DNA of 64,000 nt from Adiantum capillus-veneris (Eukaryota > Streptophyta > Polypodiopsida > Polypodiales > Pteridaceae), in NCBI GenBank assembly GCA_014529385.2, contig CM043953.1:116721549-116785548 (forward strand), written 5' to 3'. Position 1 is the stretch's first letter, and the number at the start of each line of letters is the position of its first letter. Below the pieces are notes generated by a model that was given only the letters and a program-made list of their open reading frames with translations, was not told the origin of the DNA and did not search any database. A program made the translations under genes and the position numbers. Shown here piece by piece: positions 34,318-47,176 of this stretch.

Positions 34318-34900
34318 CTTCTAGTACCTTTCATACTTTCTGGGAGCTCACATCTAGAGGAGGTACTCACGATTAACAAGATATTTGAAGTTGACTATGG
34401 CACATAATCTTTATTACAAGCCTTCATACTTGATTAAGAAAACTTGATACAAGAATTGGATTATAAGAGTGGAGTACATTCAAGAATTGATTTTAAGAAC
34501 AAGACTCAAACACAAGATGAGAATTGGAAGAGGACTTACCTCATAGGAGCCTCACAACTGGTGTTGGCAAGGCTAAGGTCCTTGTAGCCCAAGATCTCCA
34601 TTTATACCAATGCTTATGGAAGTTAAGAGAGATACATGTCACTAGAAAATTGTGCCACATGACATGACATGCATGTCAACACATGGTGCACATGCATGAT
34701 GACTCATGGCACATGACACATCATCAATTATGCAAAAAATCCTTTAGAAGATTCTACTACAAGCTTTTAGTACAAATAGAATCTTCTAGGATCTTCCTTC
34801 TAGAACCTTCCAAAGTTTTTTGGGAGCTTGCATCTATGATAATACCCCTCCTCTAGCGACAAGTTCCATGAGGAGCGGTTTTGCCTATTGAGTTTGGGGT
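34318..34900 (+). repeat. Repeat R: interrupted 3' part, then a third copy
   Basis: 34318-34345 resembles the 3' part of R that is missing from copy 2. From 34345 a new R copy begins (GAGGAGGTACTCACGATTAAC) and runs to about 34850 in the same direction as copy 2. It ends in a block shared with copy 1, CTCTAGCGACAAGTTCCATG followed by AGGAGCGGTTTTGCCT, after which the two copies diverge. Confidence 0.65.
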
Positions 34901-36167
34901 AAGATTTGATGGATATTGTTGATGAAACTCATGAACTATGGTTGATGCTTGATGGCAAGCTCCCATGTTCATTCACTCACATCATATCCTTTCCAATGTA
35001 CAAGGTACTAAACTTTTCATCCATGAGAGATTCTAGAGTCAAGGATTTTCTCAATGTCAATATTCTTCATGACCATCGGTCTCTATGGTTGGTGGTGGCT
35101 ATGAACATCTCCCAAGAATCTTGGACTGATGACAAGTCTCTAGCACTAAAACATGAAAGACTGGATGAATCTTTATAAATTATGGTAACTAGAGACAATA
35201 TGTCATTGGATTCATAGGGCCAATTATCTTGAATGGTCCATGTCTTTGATAATCGAGCTTTTGGGAAGGGAAAGATGAACATAGGTCATGGCAGAGAAGC
35301 CACACTCAATCCTCAATCTTGTATGGTGGATGTTGCATTTAGTGTTTGTTTGCATTCCTTTAATTTGGTCCTCTCTAATATTCATTGTTATTTCTTCATG
35401 AATATTGTGAAAATGTGTGGCAGGTAGATTTTGTACTTGGTGATTTATGTGGACATTTATCCTTGGGTGTTGACCATAATTTCCAAAGAATGGGGTGTGT
35501 CAAGTAGAAGCATGAATAGTGTTGTTGTAGGCAATGTGACAGAATCAAGCTAGTTTCATTAACCGTAGCAGAATTATATTAACAAGAGAAAGTGTTCCAT
35601 TAAGGAGATTCTTTAAGAGAAAAAAGAAAGTTATTGGCTAGAGCCCATAACAAGAACTGGCATGACTTGTTAGCTTGGCATGCAAACAAACTTGAAAAAG
35701 AGAGAGAGATTAAAATCAACAACAATTGAGGACCAAATTTACTTGGAGCCGGTCCCCCCTCCAAAAGAACTTTGTAGTATAACTTCTCCCTTTGAGAGAG
35801 AGACTTGTTTACAATACAATCTTTGTGTTCTTCAAATCCCAATAGATGCCATGAAGATGGAAAGCTTCATGCACCAAAATTACACTTGGTAGGGCCTCAA
35901 TCCCAAGACCTCAAACACCTTCAAAGGTGGAGAGAGCTAGCGGAGAAGAAGAAGAATTGTTCTTACAAGGAAGAAATAGTCTTCTTGCATTAGTTCACTC
36001 ATAAAGCATAGCATAGCATAGTAATGGAGATGGTGAAGAAGATGAGCATGCTTGCAAGATTGGCACTTGCTTGGATTTGAATTCCATGGTCAACTGTTAT
36101 TGGTGTAGGATTCTCTACTTCTCTTAGGCTTAAGGAGTCTTCAAATTATTAGAATGAACTTTCTTGA

Positions 36168-36218
<51 letters not shown>

Positions 36219-36384
36219 CATCAACCCCCCTTCTTGGCATGCTTGAAGGCTATTGGACCTTACTATGGGCTAGCCAATGAATGGCTCACTTCATTTCAAT
36301 CAAGAGGGATAGCATTGTGACAAGTGTCCTTCATTCTCTCTTTGAGAAGAGAGCTTAATTCTTTAGTTATATAGAACTAAATTC
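34901..36384. other. Unassigned, no supported gene
   Basis: A 90-codon open frame starts at 34906 after the shared R leader block, but it has no recognisable motif and may be chance or decayed retrotransposon. The rest lacks coding character and includes the GA microsatellite at 36170-36216. Confidence 0.45.
36170..36216. repeat. (GA)n microsatellite
   Basis: About 23 uninterrupted GA dinucleotides. Confidence 0.98.
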
Positions 36385-36625
36385 TCATTGGCTCTCAAGG
36401 TGGTCTATCCAATGAGATTCAAGCTAGCTTATGGAATTCTCAACCCTATTGGTGCCCTTGGTAGGCTACCCAATAGGATCAAGGCTTGCTCATGGAGAAC
36501 TCTATCCTTATTGATGCTCTTTGTGGGCTATCCAATGAGACTTAAGCTTGTTCAAGGAATGCTTAATTTTCATTGGTTCTTCAAGCTGGCTATCCAACAG
36601 GAATCAAGCTCGCTTGGGGGAAACA
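36385..36625. repeat. 63-bp minisatellite, about 3.7 copies
   Basis: Diverged tandem units centred on CTATCCAATGAGATTCAAGC recur about every 63 bp (near 36408, 36470, 36530, 36590). The period is 21 codons and one plus-strand frame stays open through it, but there is no sign of a real protein. Confidence 0.8.
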
Positions 36626-36888
36626 TAACTAGGTGCTTGACATGTGTCCTTTATACCTTAAGTGAAAGGAGTGAGTTCTAAAGTGTGCGAGTGTCTTCTC
36701 TCTCATCTCCCTACAAGAGGGGCTCGTACCATGCAAGTGGGAGGCAAGTGGGGGGTGCAACTTGGTCACTTGAAGCTCCATAGAAACCTTAGATATTCTA
36801 TTGCATTGTCTAATTAGCTAGAGTTGGCAATAGACCTTCCCATTAATCAAAGGCCCAATGGCCTCTAGCACTACACTTTGGAGGCTTA

Positions 36889-37990
36889 ATGAATCTTACC
36901 CTAAGTTCATTTAAAGCTTCATTGAGTTCACATTTCCCTTTGATAGACTACCAAGAATTTGGTTTCTTTGATGACCATAGCACAGTAGACTCCCAGATTC
37001 CTCTTCATATAGCACCAAAATTAATTGAGCAATCTACTATGTATCAATTGTTGGCAGGAAAGGTATACCAAAATAACAACGATGGAGTTCTTCTTTTGTG
37101 CATAAACCCTAAAAACATTCCAACTACTTAAATCAAGCTCATATCATAGTAATTGGAATAAAGAAGAATAAACCATGAGAAGGCTTACATGGTTGGGAGT
37201 ATATTGGTCATCCATGGAGAAGAGATGTTCATGCTTAAGTAGAAGAATTCCCTCAATGCAAAAAATGATCGCCTATACCACATGCTACTTTGTTCCAAAA
37301 ATCCCCTTCACCAAAATGGAGTAAATATTTGGTGGAGTACTTAACAAATATGAGTTTTCTTGAGGACATGAGTAAAAGCTATCAAAATTGAAGCGAGAAA
37401 TTACACGATGATTTGAGAACACTTGTACAAAATATGGAATGATCAATAGCTAAGAAAATGTATGAAAACAGGTCCAGTGATGGGTCATTTTTCTCAGGAA
37501 ACCACTACCAGAGCAACATTGATGGTTGGTATTTGGTGGCCAACATTGTTTGTTGATGCTAGAGAGTTTGTAATAAAATGTGATGCATACCAAAGGGCTA
37601 AGATGCCGACTTAGATGGAGCACATTCCATTATGGCCAATGATGGGAGCTAAAGAATTTTTAAAGTGTGGAATAAACTTTGTAGGTCCTATTTTTCCCCT
37701 AGCCTATAGAACACATGCATAGATTATTTGACAAGTGGACTAAAGCAAGGGCTACAAAGAAGAATGATGCAAGAACCATATGAATGTATCTTCACAAGAT
37801 ATGGACTCCCAATTGAGATTATAAGTGATCAAGGATATTATAATCTTAATAAGGTGATAGAGAGCTTACTAAATGATTTTATATCATCCATAATAAATTT
37901 TCACCGTCTCATTCTCAAGCTAATTATTAGTATATTTGCAATGCCCAATAGTCAATTTTTCCAACCATCATGTATGTTGCACAGTTTGTA
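36889..37990 (+). pseudogene. Ty3/gypsy RNase H-integrase fragment
   Basis: This is the same family as 9107-13340, sharing TTTGATGACCATAG and ATTGAGCAATC. Coding remnants include FFDDHSTVDSQIPLH, the integrase zinc-binding part (GHFSQETTTRATLMVGIWWP at about 37475-37535) and FTRYGLPIEIISDQG at about 37785-37830. Stops and frame changes are frequent. Confidence 0.75.
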
Positions 37991-37992
37991 AG

Positions 37993-38182
37993 GCCCCCAT
38001 ATGAGGAGAAGCCAATACTACACAATATATTTGATGGATTCTTGCTTACATGTTATCATTTGTGACCGTGGATGGTACAGAGCTAATTCAAGAGTTCTAT
38101 ATGAGGAGAAGCCAACACTACACATATATTTGGTCGATTCTAGCTTACACGGCCGTGGATTGTAGAGAGCTAATTCAGGAGC
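37993..38182. repeat. About 100-bp direct duplication
   Basis: ATATGAGGAGAAGCCAA starts units at about 37998 and 38099. Both continue to a block GTGGATxGTAxAGAGCTAAT. They may belong to a decayed LTR. Confidence 0.75.
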
Positions 38183-38345
38183 CCAACCTTAGGTCCAAGT
38201 ATTTCGAATTAATATTCCTAGAATATTTCCTACAATACTAAGGCCATATGTACATGCCATTATTATTATGGCTGGTGGTCGGTGGGGAATGGGTAGTGGT
38301 CGGTGGCTGCAAATGATGGGTTGGCATAGTGAATGCCGCACATGC

Positions 38346-38369
38346 CACACACACACACACACACACACA
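38346..38369. repeat. (CA)n microsatellite
   Basis: About 12 CA dinucleotides. Confidence 0.95.
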
Positions 38370-38699
38370 TGCATACACTTATCTACCACCCACTTGTAGC
38401 TCTATATAAGGAGGCCATCTTGATGAACCATGGAATCCTATATTGAAGGATAACGAGCCCCTTGGATTCTTGCCTACTAGCTCTAGTTATCTACATTGTC
38501 GGCATCTTCAGATGTTGCTACCGGTGCTACTCTACTACACATTTATCCACCAGCCTTCACAAAAGGCAAGCATGATGGCACAAACTAAGCTCTATGTAAA
38601 TTCAATTTCTTTACAATTTTGGATTTGTATGAGTTACTAGATATAGTGTTGGTGTGAAATAATGCTGACCTAGAACCTAATTCAAACACTACTACATAA

Positions 38700-41600
38700 A
38701 ATCAAAGTCTCATAATTCCTCTAGATGCTACTCTTCTATGTGCTTGGAAGACAAGGAATGCAAATGCATTTGTGCCATTGTCATGTGTGTAAGTGATTTT
38801 TTTGTCACCTTGATTCAGCATACCACTAAAGCACATGAAGATTGGAGCATATTGGCTTGCCAATATGCGACGCACACACACCAAAATTCAAAATTTGGAA
38901 ATTCATCTTGCTAATGAGAAAATTGCTAGTGGAGAGAAGGTGGAGGCCTTTATCAACCAAATTAAGGATCTTAAAAATCAATTAGCTATTGTTGGTGTGG
39001 CCACTTCTCCAAAAGATTTAGCACAACATTGTATTTGCATACTTATAGCTAGATCTGATGGTGTTGTTACATCACTCAACACTCAGATGGAGAACCGAAT
39101 GCAATGCTACTTGAATAGGAGCTATGACTCAAGAATAGGGATGGCGGGGATGATGTTGCTTTCACAGCCTGAGGCTAAGGGACTACATCAAATACCTCTA
39201 AGAAAAATCCCAAGAAGAATAAATTTATAGGTAGCTATTTTTATTCTGACAAGAAAGGTTTGTTTTAAGGTTGCAGAAAGAAGAAAGCAGATGAGAAGAA
39301 CAACACCACAAAAGATTCCTGGAAGGAAAGAGAATCCACCGACAATAGTGAGGTAGAGTTTGAACTATGGGCCACCCATAGAAGAGGTATGCTCCACAAA
39401 TCCATTTGTTGATGGTTCTTGGATTCTAGATAGTGGAGCATTCCAACATATGATTAGTAAGAACTATTGTATAGTTTTTGGAAGCCTCTATAGGAACCCA
39501 CCAATGTAATTATTGGGAGTGATTCAAAATTTCCAATGAAAGGGTTTATACATTTTTTATTTTAGCATCTACAAGTGAAACTAAGCAACCCTCTGATTTG
39601 TTGTACATGGCACAAATCAAGAAGAATCTACTCTCAATTGCTACAATCACTAATTGCTACTCTCAACCCTCTGATTTGTTGTACAAATCAAGAAGAATCT
39701 ACTCTCAATTGCTACAATCACTAATTGTGGTCTTGAAGTTTGTTGCAAGAAAACTCGAGCAAAATTCTTCAATCTCAAGGCAATACAATGGCAAAGGGAG
39801 TAAGGTGCAACAATCCTTTGCACTTATAGTAACTATAGAAAAAGGTAAAATTTAGTTATGGCATGAGAGATTTGGTCACTTAAGTATACTTGTGCTAAAA
39901 GAGATGGAAAGATATGGGAGATGGTTGCACACATGCCACAAATCTTAAATAGAAATGAGTTATGTGAGGTTTGCATGATGGAATTTCCACGAGAGACTGA
40001 TAATCAAGCACAGTCTCCTAGAGTTGGTACATACAGATGTATGTGGTCACATGTTTACTTCTACTTTGGGTGGATATTTCTATCTTTTGTTGTTAGTTGA
40101 TGACATTAGTAGAAATATGTGGGTGTCTTTCATTCATGAGATTAAGCTTTTGGAAAATTTAAAGTGTGGCACAAGCTTGTAGAAAATGAAACTGGAAAAA
40201 AGGTCAAGAAACTTCACACAAATAAAGGAGAATTCATTTCAAATGAATCCAACAACTATTGCAACATTTGAGCATGATATCAATCATCATCTTACTATAG
40301 CTTACACACTACAACAGATGGAGTTGTGGAATGTCAAAATCAAATTAAGGTAGAGATGGCATGATGCATGCTCAAAGCAAAGGATATGCCAAACTCCTTT
40401 AGGGCTAAAGCAGTATATATAGTAGTTTATATCCTCAACCAAAGCTACACAAAGGCTTTGAAAGGAAAGACACCTCAAGAAGCCTATTCTGGTAAGAAAC
40501 CTTCAGTCTTGAATTTCATTTTTTGTTATGTACATATTCTTAATTCCAGAAGAACAAAATTAGAAGCCAAAATCAATAAGCGTGTATTGATAGGATATAG
40601 TGAAGAGTCTAAGGCATACATACTATATAATCCAAATGCAAAGAAGATACTCACTAGTTGTTGTGATGTGGTATTTGAAGAAAGGCCACATTCTGTGGAG
40701 AAAATAGGTATGTCCACTTTCTCATCAAATGAAGAAATAATCCAACTTGTGCCAAAGCCAGGTAAAAATTGAGGAGGGGTTGACTGATGATGACAACTCA
40801 AAGAAAACTAACCAACATGTTGTAGCATCACAAGAGAATCCACTACCAAAGTGGGCTCAATAGATCTTTGATGATCCAAATCCTCATGCTCACAATCCTC
40901 GTGAAGCAGAAGATGGTTTGCAAAGTTCAAAGAGAATAGATGAGCAAAAACAAGCCTCTGATCACATCTTTAACATGACCCTAATGACTAAAATTGTGGG
41001 ATTTGTAAAGGAGCAATCCTCCATCAAAAGAATCCACTGGCTGATCCAAAGTGGAAAGAAGCTATACAGTCAGAGTATGACAACTTATAACAGAGAACAC
41101 CACATGATGAATAGTGGATCAGCCATCAAAAAAGAAGGTCATCGGCACCAAATTGGTTTACAAAGTCAAACAAAAGGCTAATGGCTCATTGGAAAAGTGC
41201 AAAACAAGGTTAATAAAACAAGGTTTCTCAAAAATTGAAGAGTTTGATATGAGTGAATTGATCTGAGTGAAACCTTTGCTCCCACAGCTCAAATGACCAA
41301 TATTCACCTTGTACTTCCTCTTGTTGCTATCTTTTGGTGGGTTGCTTTCCAAATGGATGTAGTATCTGCCTTTTTGAATGGACCTCTCAAGGAGGAGGTT
41401 TATGTAGAGTAACCTTGAGGGTTTGAGTTGCCCCATTCAAAAGGTAAGGTTTGCAAGTTGAAAATGACTTTATATGGCCTGAAGCAATTGCCAAGAGAAT
41501 GGTAAGTCAAGATGGATAGGTTTTTGAAAAGCTTGGCTTTAAAAGGAGTCCTTTCAATGCAAATTTGTATGTACTAAGAGAGAAGCAAAGGTAGGTCATT

Positions 41601-42240
41601 GTTATCTTGTATGTAGATTTACAAATGATCATGAAGAGCTCATTCAACAAACTCAAAATATTTTGAGCTCTGAGTTTGAAATGAAAATCTTGGGACTTTT
41701 AGTATTGTTTGGGGATTAAGGGTTAGCAATCCACAAAGGGCATCTTCATCTCTCAGCAAAAGTATGCAACAAAATTCTTAAATCGTTTGAGATGATGGAA
41801 TGTAAACTTGTGAGCATGCCAATGGAGGTGAATATGAAGCTCTCCATGGAGGATTATTCTCCTTTATTGGACATCAAGAAGTATAGGAAGCTTGTGGGAA
41901 GTTTGATTTTCTTGTGTAATACTAGAGCAGACACTTGTTTTGCAGTTGGTGTGTTGAGAAATTTTTCCGACCAGCCTAGGGAATCTCATTGGAAATGGGC
42001 ATGTGTATTGTAAAGTATATTAAAGGTACTTTGGGCCATGGAATTTTCTATGTCCTTGGCACAAATACCTTAAGTGGGTATTGTGACTTGACTGAGCAGG
42101 ATATTTTGCTTCTAGAAAGTCAATTTCTAGATATATTTTTCTCACTTGGTTCTGAAGTGTTTAGCATAAGACACTGTTTGAGTATATCTCACATTATAGA
42201 GATGTTATCCTCAAGCCAGAGGGTCTAGAAGCCTTCTAGT
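38700..42240 (+). pseudogene. Heavily decayed Ty1/copia element (copia-3)
   Basis: Gag-like sequence lies at 38835-39230 (NEKIASGEKVEAFINQIKDL). The protease signature WILDSGAFQHM is at about 39418-39450, the GAG-pre-integrase remnant near 39850 (LWHERFGHLS-like) and the integrase C-terminal region at 40368-40700 (VLIGYSEESKAYILYNPNAKK). RT/RNase H remnants run from 41260 (ETFAPTAQM-like) to 42010 (GSLIFLCNTRADTCFAVGVL). Stops and frameshifts occur throughout and no LTR pair is recognisable, so this is older than the copia-1 and copia-4 families. Confidence 0.8.
39589..39727. repeat. Tandem duplication in copia-3
   Basis: CCCTCTGATTTGTTGTAC starts units at about 39589 and 39667. The second copy lacks 8 bp (ATGGCACA region). 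It spans the GAG-pre-integrase part. Confidence 0.9.
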
Positions 42241-42579
42241 AGGTATATGGGTTCATCAATGAATTAACTCATGAGCTTAATTCAGGTGAGGAATTTGAAA
42301 AGGCAAAGAAAGACAAGCTATGGTTTAATTCCTTGGGAAGTGGACATGGCAAAAAGGATTGTCACAAGGGAAAATATGTTTCTTAGGTAAGGAAAATATT
42401 GTGCACATGATGCAATTACATCCCTTGGATTCCTCTTCTTGTTATTCCATTGTGGAAGCAACACGTACCAAAGCGGTTCATGAGTGTTGTATTATGGCCT
42501 CTATGTAGCAATCAACTTTTGGGCCACACGAGCTTGTGAGAATGCATAATTTTATCCAGTTCCATGACACAAGCAAATG

Positions 42580-43920
42580 TTGCTAGTAGATTGACAAAAA
42601 ATTTAATTGAATACAAAGATATGTTTCCATAATATTTACCACTTCCGATACCACCGACATGTTTTGTGCAATATCGCATAGATGTGGTTACCGGTAGTCA
42701 GTATGTTTTGTGCAATATTGCATAGATGTGGTTACAGGTAGTAAGCATGTTAGTAAACCACCCTCTAGAATGAATCATATGAGTCTATTGAGGTGGAATG
42801 TCAGCTTTCTAACTACCTTAGTATATGTTTTATTCAACTTAGTTCTTCACCATGGGCCTCTCCTATTTTGATGGTGAAGGAAAAGGACAGTAGTGTGTAC
42901 ATGTGCATAAATTACCATGGCCTGAATACGGTTACTATTAAGAATAAGTATCCATTGTCATAGATGGATGAATTGTTTGATAAACTTACCCATGTCTTTG
43001 TTTTTTACAAAAATAGATCTATGGTCATGTCTCATCAAGTGCGAATTAGGCTTGTTGATATACCTAAAACTGCTTTTGAACAATGTTTGAACATTATGAA
43101 TTTTTGGTTATGCATTTAGATTTTACAAATGCGCCAGCTACTTTCATGATGCTCGTGGATAGTGTCTTGCAACCATATATGGGCAAGTTTGTCATTGTTT
43201 TCCTTGATGACATACTAGTGTAAGTGCATCTGAAGCAAGTGTTTGATCTTTTTTGGCAACACAAATTATATACTAAGGAATCCATGTGTGATTTTTTTAT
43301 CCTTATTTAGGACATGTAATTTTTACAACATCCCTACATATGGATCAATAAAAAGTGGATGCCATTTGTAACTAGCCTTCCCCAAAAATCTTGAGAGAGC
43401 TCCAGATATTCTTAGGATTTGCAAGTTTGTATTTTAATTTTGTTAAATACTATGTCAATATTGTTGTTCCTATGACAGACCAATCGAAAGCCAAGGGCAA
43501 AGATTTCATTGGAGAGAAGCTCGACATCAGAGTTTTGATGCACTTAAGGTTGCTCTAGCTAATGCACCCATCTTAGCTATTGTAGATTCAATGAAACCTT
43601 TTGTGCTAGAGGTAGATGTTGGTAACCGAGCTATTGGTGTAGTTCTTTTACAAGAAGAAAGGCCATTTGCTTTTGAAAGCAAGAAAGTCAATTTTGCACA
43701 ACATAATTATTCTACGTATGAAAGAGAGCTCTTTGCAATAGTGTACGCTTTGAAAACGTCATGACATTATTTATATGGTGCTCAATTTGAAATAGTGTTT
43801 GATTATGAAAGTATAAAGTGGTTTACACGGCAATCTGACTTGGAGGGTCAAAAGGTCAAGTGGGTTGAGATTCTTCAAGAGTATGATGCAAAGCTCTATT
43901 ATCACAAATGATGATGATAA
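42580..43920 (+). pseudogene. Ty3/gypsy RT-RNase H fragment
   Basis: Reverse transcriptase remnants from about 42860 ([25 protein letters not shown]). RNase H lies at about 43540-43900: FDALKVALANAPIL, VLEVDVGNRAIGVVL, NYSTYERELFAIVYALK. This is the best preserved gypsy RNase H in the window, but it has stops (for example after ALKTS) and no flanking LTRs. Confidence 0.8.
42660..42747. repeat. 44-bp tandem duplication
   Basis: TGTTTTGTGCAATATCGCAT and its near copy begin at 42660 and 42704. Confidence 0.9.
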
Positions 43921-44050
43921 AGCTAATGCTCTTAGTAGAATCCTTGAGATCAACTCTCTTCTCTCCACATAAAGCAAAGGTACATGTGAGCATGATGATG
44001 CATACTCCAAGGTGTGGATTCATGTCAAAAAGAGTAATCCTTTTTGCCCC

Positions 44051-44147
44051 AATTTTGGTAGTGTGTCTAAACAGTCTTAAAGTTCTCCCATTTAGACACA
44101 CTACAATTTTGGTAGTGTGTCTAAACAGTTATAAAGTTCTCCCATTG
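44051..44147. repeat. 54-bp tandem duplication with internal inverted repeat
   Basis: AATTTTGGTAGTGTGTCTAA starts units at 44051 and 44105. The spacer TTTAGACACACTAC is the reverse complement of part of the unit, so the locus can also form a hairpin. Confidence 0.85.
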
Positions 44148-44661
44148 TAAATACCATTTCCAATGTAGATTCTGCAATGCGGAGTTGTAAATGATTAATT
44201 GAGCTCTTAATTTCTAAGTTGTAAGGGCAATGAAATTAGTGCACCCTAAGTGATTAGTTATACAATTAGTGTGCTCACTAGTTTTGAGCACCCTAACGAT
44301 GTGTATTGTAACCTAAGTATAAAACTCAATTTGTAGAATGTCTATTCACCTTTTGTGAGGGTGAGAAGAAATAAAGAGCTTGAGAGTTTAGCTATGGAGT
44401 TTCCATCATCTTCTCCCTCTTATCTCCTTCTTCACTAGCTCTCAAATTGCTTTTTCTTTCTTGTTTAGTGATTAAGCACACTTGTGATGCGTGGATGATT
44501 TTTGTGTTGAGTTATCTTGTTGTGCTTGCATTCTTGGTTGGTTTACGTGCTTGTGGTTTATCCACATATACACAGTCAATCATCTCCATGCATGTGTGTG
44601 TGTTGGGTAGAGTAGATGTGTATGCTTGCTTTCCATGGCTATGCATGACATCTATGTTATT

Positions 44662-44663
<2 letters not shown>

Positions 44664-44704
<41 letters not shown>

Positions 44705-45015
44705 CGCGCGTGCATGCATGCATAGATAAATATCAAGTTTAGCAAACTAGTTTGTGTGCGTGAGAGTTGAGAGTAGGTGTTGAGAGGAAGTAGGAGAATG
44801 TTTTGGCATGGTATGTATCCAATAGGTCAATCTTCCAATTCCAACCAAGGATCTCTCTCACATTTGATGCATGCATAGATAAATAGCAAGTTTAGGAAAC
44901 TAGTTCATGTGTGAGAGAGGTTGAGAGTAGGTGTTGAGAGAAAGTAGGAGAATGTTTTGTCATGGCATGTCTCCAATAGATCAATTTCCCATTCCAACCA
45001 AGGAGCTCTCTCACT
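44664..45015. repeat. GT/GC microsatellite and 154-bp tandem duplication
   Basis: (GT)n at about 44664-44696 passes into (GC)n to about 44711, an alternating purine-pyrimidine tract of the kind that can adopt Z-DNA. Two copies of a unit of about 154 bp follow, sharing GCATGCATAGATAAAT and GAGAGTAGGTGTTGAGAG (44711-44865 and 44866-45015). Confidence 0.85.
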
Positions 45016-45039
45016 TTTTTTATAATACATGCCCTAGCT

Positions 45040-45700
45040 AGGTCAAATTGTCCTAAGTTTGGAGGACGTGTGTTCTAAGCATGATATGTTGTTATGGTGA
45101 CCACATAATGTCCAATACACCAATATTTTTTGAATGTGCAACTCATCAGCCTTTGTTAAGTTGCAAACACATTGGTCAAGCCAAATGACATAACCCAATT
45201 TTTGAATGTGCAACTCATCAGCCTTTGTTAAGTTGCAAACACATTGGTCAAGCCAAATGACATAACCCAATATGCAAAGTTAACCCATTTTTCTACAAAT
45301 ACCCAAATGTGCTTATTGTATGGAAGGACAGTTAAGTTATTGTAGCAAGTGAATCCATCTAAGAGCATATAAACTTCCTTGCCTCTAACTCTCTCTAAGA
45401 CATGCTTAGTTATTGAAAGAGGATAGTTGTTCCAAATGATGGGTGTGGTCCCCTTCTTGACATTAACACTCACTCTTAGCCTTTCATTGTTTTTTGGCAC
45501 TACAAAAATCGAAGAGAACAACTTTGTATGCTTGATCTCATAGATAAAATCACCTTTTCTTATATGCTTGATCTCATAGAAGAATTTTGTATGCTTGATC
45601 TCATAGATAAAGTAACTTCCTTAAGATTTTTTATCTCTTTCTCTACTTTCCTTTCAATGCACATATAGAACTTTTGAAAGGCACTCTAGATTTGCCTTTT
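45040..45700 (-). pseudogene. Ty3/gypsy RT fragment
   Basis: Minus-strand reverse transcriptase remnant: IFVVPKNNERLRVSVNVKK, NYPLSITKHVLERV and FGLTNVFAT at 45230-45510. A 72-bp tandem duplication sits on its C-terminal side. Confidence 0.75.
45126..45271. repeat. 72-bp tandem duplication
   Basis: TGAATGTGCAACTCATCAGC occurs at about 45131 and 45203, followed in both copies by the same sequence up to TGACATAACCCAAT. Confidence 0.95.
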
Positions 45701-47176
45701 GCTTTTTGTCCTCAATTTCAATTTTCATAATCTAGACTTCTTTCAGAATCCTTTTAAAATCTTTCTAGATTGATTTACTGGTTTCAAATTTAGCATTTTG
45801 GGTTCCTTAACACTTTTTGTCTTGTTGTCTCAAGGTGTCATTAATTATGTCAAGTCCTAATTGGTTACTTTGTCTTTTACATAGATCTCACGCATTCACC
45901 ATCATAGTTTCCTCTTTGTGGGTGGCATAATTTTATCTTTTCTCTAAATTTGTGCTCTATACCTTTATTGTCTTTTTTATTTTTAGCTTGGAAAGTCAAA
46001 AAATATATCCTCACCATCGTGTCTTAAAACTTTGGATATAATCTGCTCTTTTTTTAGTCAAACTCACTAGCATTGTGAAATGAGTTTTGTATATATTTGG
46101 TGGTCCAATATTTAGAATGGAGACTTCACTGTGTATCTAAAATCTAGATGTCTCCTCGTCTCATACAATCCCATTGTCTTGGCTTGTATAGCCCCATCAT
46201 CATGTTATTCAATACACACAATTACTTGAAATGCAACTAATGTGTAGCCTTCATCATCATAGAATTTAGTTAAAATGAAGTTTTTAGCAGCACACATCCA
46301 TTGTGTCCACTCAAATATTCAAACAAATATCACTATCTCTCTATCCAAACTACCATCTTGACTTTAACACTTTATCTTCCATTTCTCAAATGCTTGAATA
46401 TGCATGTCTGGATTAGCTCTATTGCCTCCTCTTAGTGTTAGCAAATGGAGTTTTAATTCCATCACATATTTTGTTTCAAGAGAACTCTTTCAACTTAGTC
46501 ATTTATCTATAGTAATTGCTTTTGTGTACTCCTCCATAGTGTAATCGTCAACATCTCTTTGTCTATGTTGTATGTTCTTCCTATCCTTATCATTGTCATT
46601 ATGCTGATGAGAATGCCTACTATGTCCTCTTGATTGTGGCATCATAGTATGTGCTACGCTACTTGTATTGATGGCCTTTTTTCTCATTTTGATGTTCTAG
46701 GCTAAGTGTTGGAACTTTTGGAATCTCTCCAAGACTACCTCTCAAATTTCCTTGATTCTCTTCCAAACCGACAAAAGAGATAACCTATTTGTCTAGTAAA
46801 TGAGCATTGTCCTTCTTCCACTTCCACAATATCCACTATTTAAAAACACTCAATGAGTGAACACAAAATATTCTTTGACAAAACCTTTTCAAAAATGCAT
46901 CAAATGAACAATACTATATTTCAATTCAAGTAGCCTTTCAATTGTAATCTATTATCTAAGATGTAAAATTGATATCATTGCTACTAGTAACAATCCTCAA
47001 AATTGACTGGATTTATGATGCCTATAGTAATGTACGTACTAAGTTCATTTTTCATGAATGCGAAACGATCTCAAAATAAATTAAGAATGTCATTGCTTGT
47101 GATTAAGGATGTAAATCACACACATGGTATATTGTATCACACCAATGATTAGTATTATAACACCAAGCAAACTACT
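45701..47176. other. Unassigned AT-rich DNA
   Basis: No supported gene. A short minus-strand frame at 46499-46687 is rich in His, Arg and Asp and could be a worn gag tail of the gypsy fragment at 45040-45700, but nothing confirms this. Confidence 0.4.

Noticed and set aside
40526-40801. Minus-strand ORF over the copia-3 integrase
   Set aside because: It is an antisense shadow of recognisable integrase coding sequence on the plus strand.
44447-44745. Cys/Arg-rich protein over the GT/GC tract
   Set aside because: Both strands are open because of the dinucleotide repeat. It is translation of a microsatellite.
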